A stretch of DNA of 18,704 nt from GWC2-37-13 sp964564535 (lineage in GTDB: Bacteria > Patescibacteriota > Microgenomatia > UBA1406 > GWC2-37-13), in the NCBI GenBank assembly GCA_964564535.1, contig CAZMBH010000017.1, positions 1-18,704 of the forward strand. Reading direction: 5' to 3'. The notes below the pieces were generated by a model. It worked only from the letters and a program-made list of their open reading frames with translations, had not been told where the DNA came from and did not search any database. Made by a program: the position numbers and the translations under genes. Shown one piece after another: positions 1-7,823 of this stretch (the stretch's first letter is position 1; each line of letters opens with the position of its first letter).

Positions 1-203
1 GAAGACAAAAATCTAGACTAGGTGGTGGTACAGTTTTTGGGGTTCATATCCATATAACAAACAAAGCTCCCCGTCAATCGGCTTGCGCCCATACACCTTT
101 CGGCATATGACCCTTGCAGGAAACTGAACGAGGAGCTCTCGTTTCTGCAAGGGAATTTATTGCCATGCTCAACTTTCATTGAGTTTAGGCAAACGAATTG
201 TTA
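1..203 (-). ncRNA. Unidentified structured RNA, runs off left edge
   Basis: No gene fits this GC-richer stretch, but it folds into consecutive stems. In plus coordinates: 160-164/188-192 with inner 168-172/179-183; 111-118/146-153 with inner 127-132/138-143; 90-97/102-109; and 80-82/87-89. Read on the minus strand, the last two close GNRA tetraloops (GAAA and GCAA), and the 90-109 stem gains two G-U wobbles that would be A-C mismatches on the plus strand, so the RNA is most likely minus-strand. A perfect TATAAT lies at 209-214 (minus), placing a start near 201-203, just before the first stem. A GGGG/CCCC pair (69-72 with 39-42) could close a further helix. I do not recognise RNase P, tmRNA, SRP RNA, 6S or a riboswitch family I know. 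It could be a cis-regulatory leader for a gene beyond the left edge. The 3' end is not in view. Confidence 0.5.
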
Positions 204-208
204 GGTAA

Positions 209-214
209 ATTATA
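209..214 (-). promoter_or_regulatory. -10 box of the minus-strand structured RNA
   Basis: The minus strand reads TATAAT, a perfect -10 consensus, about 7 nt before the first base of the stem-rich region. No convincing -35 hexamer is seen 16-18 nt upstream. It is back to back with the promoter of the deaminase gene at 234-242, so the two units would be divergent. Confidence 0.45.
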
Positions 215-233
215 ATCTAAACTTTAAGAAAAG

Positions 234-242
234 TGATAAAAT
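234..242 (+). promoter_or_regulatory. Extended -10 of the deaminase gene, leaderless
   Basis: TGATAAAAT matches an extended -10 (TGnTANAAT). Only 5 nt separate it from the ATG at 248, so transcription would start at or next to the A of the start codon, leaving no room for a ribosome binding site. The surrounding 16 nt (227-242) recur exactly at 1748-1763 before another gene. No -35 box is evident. Confidence 0.6.
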
Positions 243-247
243 AACAT

Positions 248-826
248 ATGAAAACATTTATCACGAAAAATACACCGGTTTCAGATGAAGTGCTTAATGT
301 TATTGCATATCTTCCAACACAAAGTCTTTCAATGGTCGTTGATAAAGATTTTTTTAAAAAATTAAAAGACAAAGACTTTATGCGTATTGCTGTTTTACTG
401 GCGCAAAAAAGTTATCTCACGGGAGGATGTCCTATTGGAGGAGTAATTATTGACAATAAGACACGTCAAATTATTGGAAAGGGTCACAATACCCTCGTCC
501 AGGAGAATCATCCCTACAATCATGGTGAAACATCGGCAATAAGAGATGCGGGACGAAAGGACTTTAGTTCAACAACAATCTTTACAACCCTTAGTCCTTG
601 TGATGTATGTGCTACCCTCATATATATGCGCCAATTTAAGAGAGTTGTTGTTGGCGATATAACAAATGCTTCTGGAAACGAATCCCTGCTCCGACAAAAA
701 GGAATACAGATAGATATTTTAGAAGATGTTAAAGGCATTGCCCTATACAAAAAATATCGTAGGGAAAAGCCTGATCTTGATATAGAAGATTGGAAGGGAC
801 TTGCAGCTGTAAAAAAATCCAAATAG
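248..826 (+). CDS. Cytosine/nucleoside deaminase, yeast Fcy1-like
   Basis: A zinc-dependent deaminase of the cytidine deaminase superfamily. The zinc site is visible: H92-G-E94 (E94 the proton shuttle) and P-C118-D-V-C121 in the context TTLSPCD. The core from about residue 58 (GGCPIGG) through GKGHN (77-81), HGE, TTLSPCD and the C-terminal KP-x-LDIEDW resembles yeast cytosine deaminase more than tRNA adenosine deaminase TadA or the usual bacterial cytosine deaminase CodA, an unrelated amidohydrolase. N81 matches the substrate-contacting Asn of the yeast enzyme. The protein is 192 residues, with about 30 extra at the N-terminus. The likely reaction is cytosine to uracil (pyrimidine salvage), but another nucleobase or nucleoside is possible. 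The ATG is chosen because a -10 box lies right before it. The gene converges on the minus-strand gene at 830 with 3 nt between. Confidence 0.82.
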   Translation: MKTFITKNTPVSDEVLNVIAYLPTQSLSMVVDKDFFKKLKDKDFMRIAVLLAQKSYLTGGCPIGGVIIDNKTRQIIGKGHNTLVQENHPYNHGETSAIRDAGRKDFSSTTIFTTLSPCDVCATLIYMRQFKRVVVGDITNASGNESLLRQKGIQIDILEDVKGIALYKKYRREKPDLDIEDWKGLAAVKKSK

Positions 827-829
827 CTG

Positions 830-1594
830 TTAGGTAATAATTTCAGGATTAACAACTTCAAATCTAAGTATGCTAACAGCCGGATCAAAATTGTATTTTA
901 GATCTGGAAAAAATGCATAGACCAATTCTGGTAAATTGTAAGATTTGCCATTTCTAAATCCTAAAAGAATAGGATTTCCCTGACTATCAAAACCTTGTCC
1001 CGGTTCAAATTTCTGTAAGAATTGAAATAATTGTACAAATCTTTCTCGTTGTCCTTCTAAATCAGAAAATTGTAAATGGATCGAGCGATCAGGTTGCATG
1101 GTGGAAACTAAAATATTTTTGTGATGTAAAACAACGGCAATCCGGTTATATCTTTTGGCTATTTCCGCCTCAGCTCCGGCACCTGTTGAAGGGAAAATAT
1201 TTAAAAAAGTGAATATCCTATGTCTTGCTACTCTTGCTTCATCAGTCCTATATACGTCGCCAGGAGGGATGTTAGGATTGACATCAAATGCTTCTGGAGC
1301 CGTTATTGGATCATGACCTTCAATTCCCGCTTCCTTTAAAATACCCAAAAGTTGTGATTGCCACACTTGGAGTTTTGGTTTAAATTCTTTAGGTGTATTA
1401 GTCAAGCTAAGAGCACAATAAGCGCCACGTGGATTTTCGAATGTATCAGTAGGTATTCCATCTCCCTTTAATGTTTCTCCAAGATAAACCCTTCTCGCTA
1501 CTGGATCTTTATAAATAGATAACCCCCCCCGACGCTCTTTTAAAAGCTCTTGCTTGACATTTTGAAAATAAATTTTAGGTTGTTCGGCTGGCAT
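830..1594 (-). CDS. Hypothetical protein, possible nucleoside deoxyribosyltransferase-like fold
   Basis: Unrecognised 254-residue soluble protein. Residues 57-165 have the look of a small Rossmann-like domain: a strand (AYCALSL), a helix with W78, LKEAGIEGHDP (86-95), a variable region, and STGAGAEAEIAKRYNRIAVVL (136-156). The last part resembles the DSGTxxExGyA region of nucleoside 2-deoxyribosyltransferase and TIR-like folds, in which the Glu is catalytic (here E142 or E144). This is a pattern judgement, not an established homology. The start is supported by TGGTAGAAT 7 nt upstream. A run of eight G (1523-1530) covers codons 22-24, so a slip would truncate the protein after about 24 residues. 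The gene is divergent from the 1774 gene and convergent with the deaminase. Another nucleotide-acting or purely structural role is equally open. Confidence 0.6.
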   Translation of the reverse strand: MPAEQPKIYFQNVKQELLKERRGGLSIYKDPVARRVYLGETLKGDGIPTDTFENPRGAYCALSLTNTPKEFKPKLQVWQSQLLGILKEAGIEGHDPITAPEAFDVNPNIPPGDVYRTDEARVARHRIFTFLNIFPSTGAGAEAEIAKRYNRIAVVLHHKNILVSTMQPDRSIHLQFSDLEGQRERFVQLFQFLQKFEPGQGFDSQGNPILLGFRNGKSYNLPELVYAFFPDLKYNFDPAVSILRFEVVNPEIIT

Positions 1595-1601
1595 GCTCTG
1601 T

Positions 1602-1610
1602 ATTCTACCA
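1602..1610 (-). promoter_or_regulatory. Extended -10 of the 830-1594 gene, leaderless
   Basis: The minus strand reads TGGTAGAAT, an extended -10, ending 7 nt before the ATG whose first base is 1594. The transcript would begin at or near the start codon. No Shine-Dalgarno is present. Together with the box at 1755-1763 it makes 1595-1773 a divergent promoter region. Confidence 0.6.
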
Positions 1611-1747
1611 AAATGAGGAAAAAATTCAATACTAAGAAGCCAGATTTACTTGTCCTAATCATATATTGTCTTTCTTAAAATCAGTTTTTGTTTCTCAAAT
1701 TCCTTTCTAGGTTATTTACAGAAACCCGACTAATAAACTAAAAGATT

Positions 1748-1763
1748 AGAAAAGTGATAAAAT
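1748..1763 (+). promoter_or_regulatory. Extended -10 element shared with the deaminase promoter
   Basis: AGAAAAGTGATAAAAT is identical to positions 227-242. Its 3' part, TGATAAAAT, is an extended -10. The ATG at 1774 follows after 10 nt, so the mRNA would be leaderless or have a leader of a few bases. The in-frame ATG at 1762 lies inside this box and is therefore unlikely to be used. Confidence 0.6.
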
Positions 1764-1773
1764 GTTATTAATT

Positions 1774-2376
1774 ATGAACATACCAAATGAAACAACTAAA
1801 GCCGAAAACGTTAGCGAAGAAAAATTAATCCACAGTGAGCTAGTATCATTATTTCTTGAAACTTCAGAATCTGGTTATGTAGATTTACAAGTTTGGTCAA
1901 GAGTTAACGAATTACTACAACAACTTTCTTCAAAAAATCCTCGCTATCAAGCTTATAGGCTTAATAGTGAAAATGCAGCTAATTCAATTCCTGTCATGAG
2001 ATTTAAGCAGCAACTTAGAAGTGCTATCGACGTGTTAGCAACTAAAGAAGATTTTGAAGAATTAAGTCTTATTGTTAGAAGAAATTTTTTGTCATCAAGT
2101 ATGACAGTTCAAAATACAGCAACTTCAAATCCTACTCAAATGAATAATCAAGAAGTAAAAATTAGTATGGAACAGCGAGTTAATTTAGTCATCAAGGAAA
2201 TTGAAGACAATCTTTCTGATGAACAACTTAAAACCGTTCGTCCATTAATCGAAGAATACAAGAAAAAACCGACTAAAAATGCAAGTGAAAAAATGATCGG
2301 AGGTATTCTTGGATTGGGTAAAGATATCGCTATTGGTGTTATTGCAAATATTATTTCTAAGCAATTAGGAGTTTGA
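1774..2376 (+). CDS. Hypothetical protein with hydrophobic C-terminal segment
   Basis: Unrecognised 200-residue protein. Start 1774 is preferred over the ATG at 1762 because the latter is inside the -10 box. Residues 15-105 are mostly charged helix (ELVSLFLE, WSRVNELLQQL, FKQQLRSAIDVLAT). Residues 108-128 are a low-complexity Ser/Thr/Asn/Gln linker. Residues 132-168 form another helical region (EQRVNLVIKEIEDNLSDEQL). The last 27 residues (174-200, IGGILGLGKDIAIGVIANII) are glycine- and isoleucine-rich with one Lys-Asp pair, like an amphipathic or membrane-associating helix. No signal peptide is seen. It stands 86 nt upstream of the restriction genes on the same strand. A membrane-acting effector is possible but unproven; a helical scaffold is the plain alternative. 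Confidence 0.6.
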   Translation: MNIPNETTKAENVSEEKLIHSELVSLFLETSESGYVDLQVWSRVNELLQQLSSKNPRYQAYRLNSENAANSIPVMRFKQQLRSAIDVLATKEDFEELSLIVRRNFLSSSMTVQNTATSNPTQMNNQEVKISMEQRVNLVIKEIEDNLSDEQLKTVRPLIEEYKKKPTKNASEKMIGGILGLGKDIAIGVIANIISKQLGV

Positions 2377-2462
2377 AAAAATAACAGCAAATATTGGGTT
2401 TTTAATCTTAAATATATTTGTAGAAGTAATTCTAATAAGTATTTTATTTTTAAATTTTGAAT

Positions 2463-4838
2463 ATGTCAAAAATTAATGAAGCGACCGATACAGACTTGAA
2501 AGTGATTGAGGAGCTAAAAAAAGTTGGGTGGAAAGTAGGAGATACGCTTCTTTATCAAAAAGAATATATTCTAACTCCAGAACAACAAAAAATCTTTGAA
2601 GGAAGGAAAAGTATTAAACCTGATATAACACTGACAGATCTTAATGAAAATATAATAGCGGTAATTGAAAATAAGTTTGAAGATGAAAAAAAAGCATTAG
2701 CAAGACTACGTACACTTTATGCGACTGTCTTGAAACCGAGATTTTTATATGCTTGCTCACCCGAAAGAATTCTTTTTTACGACACTGAATGGAAAGGACT
2801 CGAGGCGGGAGAATTTAAGCGAGTTGATTCCTTTATGGCTCTTGAGGAAATGCTTGTAAAAAAAGAGCAAGCTAAAAAAATTAACTTAGACAGAGAAATA
2901 TTTATTGATAAAAATATTGCCGGAGGAATTAACCCAAGTTGTGGAAAAGAAACCTATTATCAAATCGAGTGTATCCAGGCTTTAATAAGTAAATTTAAGA
3001 AAGGGAAGCAAAAAATGTTAGTTCATATGGCCACGGGACTAGGAAAGACAAGAACAATGGTCGCTTTTACTAAAGCATTACTCGAACACAATATGGCTAA
3101 ACGAGTTTTGTTTGTCGTAGATCGGGTCATGTTGGCAGAACAAGCTTTAAATGATGGATTTTCGCTAATTAATAAAGAGTTTTCCGCAGTCCGCATTACT
3201 ACTTCAAATTACAGACAGTATAAAAATGCACAGGTCCACATCGTTGTAATTGATACTTTAGAAAATATTTATCAAGATTTTTCAAATTCTTTTTATGACT
3301 TGATAATTGTTGACGAATGTCATCGTTCTATAAATATTAATCGTAAGTTGATATTTGATCATTTTCTATGTCCTAAAATTGGATTAACCGCAACACCTAA
3401 AAAAGCAATTTCCGCAAAGGGAAAAGATATTTCGGAGGAAGATCTTGCAATTTTAGATACTTATAAAATGTTTGGGTGTGAAACTGGAGAACCGGATTAT
3501 CAATTTGATTTGGCTCGCGGGATTAATGAAGGATTTTTAGCTCCATATACAGTTTTATCAATTGAAACTGAACTGACAAAATTAGCTCGTGAAAAAGGCG
3601 TTGAGTTTACTTATGTTCTTGATCCCGATGAAAGAAAAAAAATTGAACTTGATCAGTCAAAAAAATTAATGCTCGAACAGCTGGAACGCAAATATATTTC
3701 GGAAGATAGATGTCTGAGAATCGCCGAGGAGCTTAAAACAAATACCGCATATGGAGAAAAAGTAATTCTTTTTGGAGTCAGTCAAGCCCACTGCACTTTA
3801 TTGGCCAAGGCAATAAATAAAGTATTTGCAACCCCAAATGATGAAACAAGCCCTCGTTATGCGGAAGCAATTATCTCAGACAACAATGATTTAAACGCAA
3901 CTTTTAAAAAATGGTTTAAAGATATAAACCACAAACCTTTTATAGCAGTTTCAGTTGATATCCTGGGAACAGGAGTAGATATACCTTGTGTCCGTTATAT
4001 TTCCTTCGCCGTTTTAACCAAATCTGTTGGTAAATATATTCAAATGTTGGGACGTGGAACTCGACTTGATCCAAAATCGGGAAAATTTAGTTTTAAGGTT
4101 TTAGATTTTGTTGGCCTTTGTAAGTTGATGGACGATAATGGAAAAGGAACACCAAAAGAAAATACAGAAATTGTAAAGGGCAAAGGTAGAGGAGGAATCG
4201 GTCCGGGACCTGGACCAGGGCCAAAAGGAGATTGGTTTATAATTGATAATCCTGATCCAACACATTTAATCCAAAGGGTGTACCTTCATGGAGACAAGGT
4301 AAAAGTAATTGACAATATCCCAATTGAAGAAGCAAAAAAATTGTTTGAAGAAGAATTGCAAAAAGCAAACAAACCTGAGATTGTTAGTATAAAAAAGAAG
4401 GTTGAAAAAGATAAATCCTATGAGCCAAGCGAAAAAGAGGTTGACGAAATTAAACAATGGGTAAAAAATCCAGCCGTATATTTAGATGAGGGCCAATTAC
4501 AAAAAGTTTATGGATTTGAACAAGGATCAATTTGGGATTTTTTCCTTCATGCTTTAAGAATTAAAAAAATACCAACACCAAAGGAAAGAATTGAAAATGG
4601 ATTTGAGTCGTATATTAAAACATATGATTTTAATGATGAGCAGATAAGGATTTTAAGGGACTTGAAAGATATCGTTTCAGAAAACATAATTGAGAAAAGA
4701 AAATTGACCGCAGAAGAAATATTTAATAACCCCGTTTATAACAGAATTATTGGAGCAGATTATCAAGAAGTTAATGAGGTATTTGAAAATAAACTGCCTC
4801 ATGTTTTTGAAGAATTACAGGCAAATTTTAAGGTATAA
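2463..4838 (+). CDS. hsdR: Type I restriction enzyme R subunit (helicase-nuclease)
   Basis: Motor and nuclease of a Type I-like restriction system. The N-terminal nuclease domain shows a PD-(D/E)xK core: D54 (KPDITL) and E69-N-K71 (IAVIENKFE). The SF2 helicase follows: Walker A ATGLGKT (190-196), DEAH-like box DECH (284-287), GLTATPKK (307-314), and motifs V/VI (GTGVDIP, QMLGRGTR at 527-534). A glycine/proline linker (575-589) leads to a helical C-terminal domain that would contact the modification complex. The length (791 residues) is close to the EcoEI-type R subunits and shorter than EcoKI or EcoR124I R. I use ATG 2463; an in-frame TTG at 2457 would add two residues. No Shine-Dalgarno is evident. 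All key motifs are intact, so the protein should be active. The hsdM-S fusion follows after 5 nt. Confidence 0.93.
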   Translation: MSKINEATDTDLKVIEELKKVGWKVGDTLLYQKEYILTPEQQKIFEGRKSIKPDITLTDLNENIIAVIENKFEDEKKALARLRTLYATVLKPRFLYACSPERILFYDTEWKGLEAGEFKRVDSFMALEEMLVKKEQAKKINLDREIFIDKNIAGGINPSCGKETYYQIECIQALISKFKKGKQKMLVHMATGLGKTRTMVAFTKALLEHNMAKRVLFVVDRVMLAEQALNDGFSLINKEFSAVRITTSNYRQYKNAQVHIVVIDTLENIYQDFSNSFYDLIIVDECHRSININRKLIFDHFLCPKIGLTATPKKAISAKGKDISEEDLAILDTYKMFGCETGEPDYQFDLARGINEGFLAPYTVLSIETELTKLAREKGVEFTYVLDPDERKKIELDQSKKLMLEQLERKYISEDRCLRIAEELKTNTAYGEKVILFGVSQAHCTLLAKAINKVFATPNDETSPRYAEAIISDNNDLNATFKKWFKDINHKPFIAVSVDILGTGVDIPCVRYISFAVLTKSVGKYIQMLGRGTRLDPKSGKFSFKVLDFVGLCKLMDDNGKGTPKENTEIVKGKGRGGIGPGPGPGPKGDWFIIDNPDPTHLIQRVYLHGDKVKVIDNIPIEEAKKLFEEELQKANKPEIVSIKKKVEKDKSYEPSEKEVDEIKQWVKNPAVYLDEGQLQKVYGFEQGSIWDFFLHALRIKKIPTPKERIENGFESYIKTYDFNDEQIRILRDLKDIVSENIIEKRKLTAEEIFNNPVYNRIIGADYQEVNEVFENKLPHVFEELQANFKV

Positions 4839-4843
4839 AAAAT

Positions 4844-7819
4844 ATGGGAAGATCAACTGTTCACTATGCAGACAATGAAACAAACAACGTTCTAAAGAGA
4901 TTGCATAACAAATTAAGACCAGCCGGAACGCCGGTTGAGCGGGTTGAATACATAATCGAATTATTACTTCTTCGGATCTTTGAAACTAAGATCAAACAAG
5001 ATAAAGCATTTGCTCCACTTCGAAAATTATTTGAAGGAGAAAATTACCGATTATTATTTTTCCACTTATTAAGTTTGACCGGAGAACAAATATTGTCAGA
5101 ACTTAATAAAAATGTGTTCCCCTTTTATTCAACGATATTAACTAAAACAAGGAAAGTGATTACCGGAAATTTACCAACAAAAATGCAAGATCAATTAGTA
5201 CTGATGGAAGAAGTATTCGCGAATTCAAATTTTACAAATAATGTAAAAGGGGGAGTAATTGCGGAAGTAATAGGACTTGTCAATGAGATCGATGAAAAAT
5301 GGATACTAAAAACAGATTTATTAGGGGACGCAATTGAATCTGCACTTTCGGAAACCGGTGGAACAAAAGACTTGGGATTATATAGAACACCAACTCATAT
5401 AAGACAGATGATGGTAAAAATGGTTGATCCAAATTTTAATGATTCGATATTTGATCCGGCTTGCGGAACGGCAGGTTTTCTATTTGATGCATATGAATAT
5501 GTAATTGAAAAGGCAAAACAACTAAGACAAATTCCCAGTGAAAATGCGGCAAATCAATTTTATCGAACCGGTATTGGTGGAATTGAATATTCGGGAAGAA
5601 TAAGAAAAATGGCTGCAGTAAATATGTATATTCGAGGACTTAACCCCCATAATATTCAACAGGGAGATTCTTTAAAACTTTATGATCCCGCTCGCGACCA
5701 TGAAAGTAAAAGTATCGTGATTGCCAATCCTCCTTTTGGAGCAGAAACTGATCAACCAGCCTACCCGAATGTCTGGGAAGAATACTCCAAAGAAACAGAA
5801 ACCACCATTTTATTTGTAAAACTAATGTTTGATCTTCTAAAACAAAGTGGACGATGTGCAGTGATAGTTTCGGAAGGATTTTTGACTTGGAGTCAAAATA
5901 GCGCCTGTGCTTTACGAAAGATTTTACTTAACGACGCAAATTTACGGTCAGTGATTAGTCTACCCCAAGGCGTGTTTGTAAGTAAGAGCGGGCAAGGAGC
6001 AAAAACTTCAATATTATATTTTGAAAAAGGAACACCGACTGATTTTGTCTGGTATTACAAAATTGAAAATGATGGTTTTTCGATGGGGACAAACCGAAAA
6101 GAAATAAACGGTAGCCAGATTCCTGAGCTTTTAGAAATTTTTAAAGAGGTTAAAAAAGGTAAAAAACCAAAAGATACTAAGCATAGTTTTTGTATATCAA
6201 AGGAACAGATTGAAACGCTTGATCCAAGAATTGTTGAAAGAATAAAGAAAGAAGTTAGCGAAAAAATAAAAGAAAAAAACGAAAAACGAAGAGAAAAATT
6301 GGAAGTGGAATTATATAAAAAACTTGTTGAGAAAAAGATCAGCAATAAAATGTTTGATGAAAAAAAATGGCAGTTTGAAAATATTCTCGAGGGACAGATA
6401 GATAACGAAGTCGCTAAAGCAATTGAAAAATCACATACATATCATTTTAATTTACAAAACTATCGAAGTAATTTATCAGATGAACAAATAAAAGATTGGC
6501 AAGAAACTTTAACAGATATAAAAATAAAGAATGACTCTAAGATTGAAAAAAAATACCAGGAATTACAAAATTCTGAGCCAAAAAATACCTTACAAATACT
6601 AGCCTCTTTTGACCCTCACATTAATTTACACATGGATATTGCTAGAGAATATTTGAGTAGATTAGATAAAAAAGTTTTAACCCAAAGTAAAAAACTACAA
6701 AAATTAGAAGAGATTTTGCGAAAAGGATTTCATTATCCATTGATTGAATTAAGTGTTTTGATCAAGCCCAAATTCGAGAAGATAAAAAAAGATGATTTTA
6801 AAGGCGAATTTGATGTTGTTGAAAAAATTTCATTTGGCTTTGGAAAAGTACACATACGAGATAAAAGAGAAACAGGAATGGATTTATATAAAGCAGAAAC
6901 CGGTGATTTAATTACTTCAAAAATCAATGTTCATCAAGGTGCAGTGGCTTTAAGTCCATCTGATTTAGTTTGCTCAACTCATTACCAAATTTACTCAATT
7001 AATCAGTCAGAGGTTAATTCTAAATATTTATTATTAATGTTAAGATCAAAAAAATTTCTTGAAAACATAAATATTACAAAAGCTGGAGGAATAAAGAATG
7101 AAGCAGGAGCAGAATTTTTAGGAAAATTCAAAATCCCACTACCTTTACTTGAAACACAAAATGAAATTGTCGAAAAGATTGAAAAACAAACAAATATTAT
7201 CACCGGGGCAAAACTTATTGATAATGAAGGAAATATTGATACAGGTATTTTTGAAAACAATTCTTGGAAAACGGTCTTATTATCAGATATTTGTAGGTTT
7301 AGTGGTGGTTCTCAGCCACCAAAAGATAAATTTATTTACGACCAAAAAGATGAATATATAAGATTGATTCAAATAAGAGATTTTAAGACGGAGAAATTCA
7401 AAACCTATGTTAAGAAAAATAGCGTTACAAAGTTTTTTAATAAAGATGACGTAATGATTGCTCGATATGGACCTCCAGTATTTCAAATACTAAGAGGTTT
7501 AGAGGGTGCTTATAATGTTGCTTTAATGAAAGCGATACCTGATGAAACAAAAGTTTCTAAAGAATATTTATTTTATTTTTTGCAAAATGAGAAAATTCAA
7601 AAGTTTGTTATAGATAGTTCTCAAAGAAGCGCAGGTCAGTCAGGAGTTAATACCGACCTTCTAAATTCATATCAATTATTTCTTCCTCCGATCGAAACAC
7701 AAGGTGAAATTGTTAAAAAACTGGATAAGCAGATGCAGGCGCTTGAAGGAGTACGACTCCTTAAATCTGAAGCAGAGAAAAGAATTGAAGAAATATTAAA
7801 ACAAGTTTGGGGAGAATAA
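4844..7819 (+). CDS. hsdMS: Fused Type I methyltransferase-specificity protein (HsdM-HsdS)
   Basis: A single 991-residue polypeptide. Residues 1-170 are the helical HsdM N-domain. Residues 175-450 are the N6-adenine methyltransferase with SAM motif DPACGTAGF (204-212) and catalytic NPPF (295-298). Residues 455-625 are a very charged, coiled-coil-like helical spacer. Two HsdS-type target recognition units follow: 630-785, ending in a conserved helix (PLPLLETQNEIVEKIEKQ), and 805-985, ending in its equivalent (LPPIETQGEIVKKLDKQ). Two recognition domains predict a bipartite DNA target. In classical Type I systems M and S are separate and assemble as M2S; here M and S are covalently joined while R stays separate. 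The reading frame is continuous with no frameshift. The gene sits between hsdR (5-nt gap) and the beta-repeat gene (4-nt gap). Confidence 0.93.
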   Translation: MGRSTVHYADNETNNVLKRLHNKLRPAGTPVERVEYIIELLLLRIFETKIKQDKAFAPLRKLFEGENYRLLFFHLLSLTGEQILSELNKNVFPFYSTILTKTRKVITGNLPTKMQDQLVLMEEVFANSNFTNNVKGGVIAEVIGLVNEIDEKWILKTDLLGDAIESALSETGGTKDLGLYRTPTHIRQMMVKMVDPNFNDSIFDPACGTAGFLFDAYEYVIEKAKQLRQIPSENAANQFYRTGIGGIEYSGRIRKMAAVNMYIRGLNPHNIQQGDSLKLYDPARDHESKSIVIANPPFGAETDQPAYPNVWEEYSKETETTILFVKLMFDLLKQSGRCAVIVSEGFLTWSQNSACALRKILLNDANLRSVISLPQGVFVSKSGQGAKTSILYFEKGTPTDFVWYYKIENDGFSMGTNRKEINGSQIPELLEIFKEVKKGKKPKDTKHSFCISKEQIETLDPRIVERIKKEVSEKIKEKNEKRREKLEVELYKKLVEKKISNKMFDEKKWQFENILEGQIDNEVAKAIEKSHTYHFNLQNYRSNLSDEQIKDWQETLTDIKIKNDSKIEKKYQELQNSEPKNTLQILASFDPHINLHMDIAREYLSRLDKKVLTQSKKLQKLEEILRKGFHYPLIELSVLIKPKFEKIKKDDFKGEFDVVEKISFGFGKVHIRDKRETGMDLYKAETGDLITSKINVHQGAVALSPSDLVCSTHYQIYSINQSEVNSKYLLLMLRSKKFLENINITKAGGIKNEAGAEFLGKFKIPLPLLETQNEIVEKIEKQTNIITGAKLIDNEGNIDTGIFENNSWKTVLLSDICRFSGGSQPPKDKFIYDQKDEYIRLIQIRDFKTEKFKTYVKKNSVTKFFNKDDVMIARYGPPVFQILRGLEGAYNVALMKAIPDETKVSKEYLFYFLQNEKIQKFVIDSSQRSAGQSGVNTDLLNSYQLFLPPIETQGEIVKKLDKQMQALEGVRLLKSEAEKRIEEILKQVWGE

Positions 7820-7823
7820 GATT

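Noticed and set aside
18..53. 11-codon minus-strand ORF MDMNPKNCTTT within the structured RNA
   Set aside because: Too short and without a ribosome binding site to claim; kept only as a possible leader peptide.
188..213. tmRNA-like tag GCAAACGAA (ANELLGKL) on the plus strand
   Set aside because: The tag lacks a hydrophobic AA end, there is no tRNA-like domain, and the stems favour the minus strand.
199..839. TGTTAGGTAA at 199-208 and 829-838 as insertion-site duplication around the deaminase
   Set aside because: Ten AT-rich bases may match by chance; no transposase or terminal inverted repeats.
2457..2462. TTG start two codons before ATG for hsdR
   Set aside because: ATG at 2463 is the ordinary start and no ribosome binding site favours TTG; two residues make no difference.
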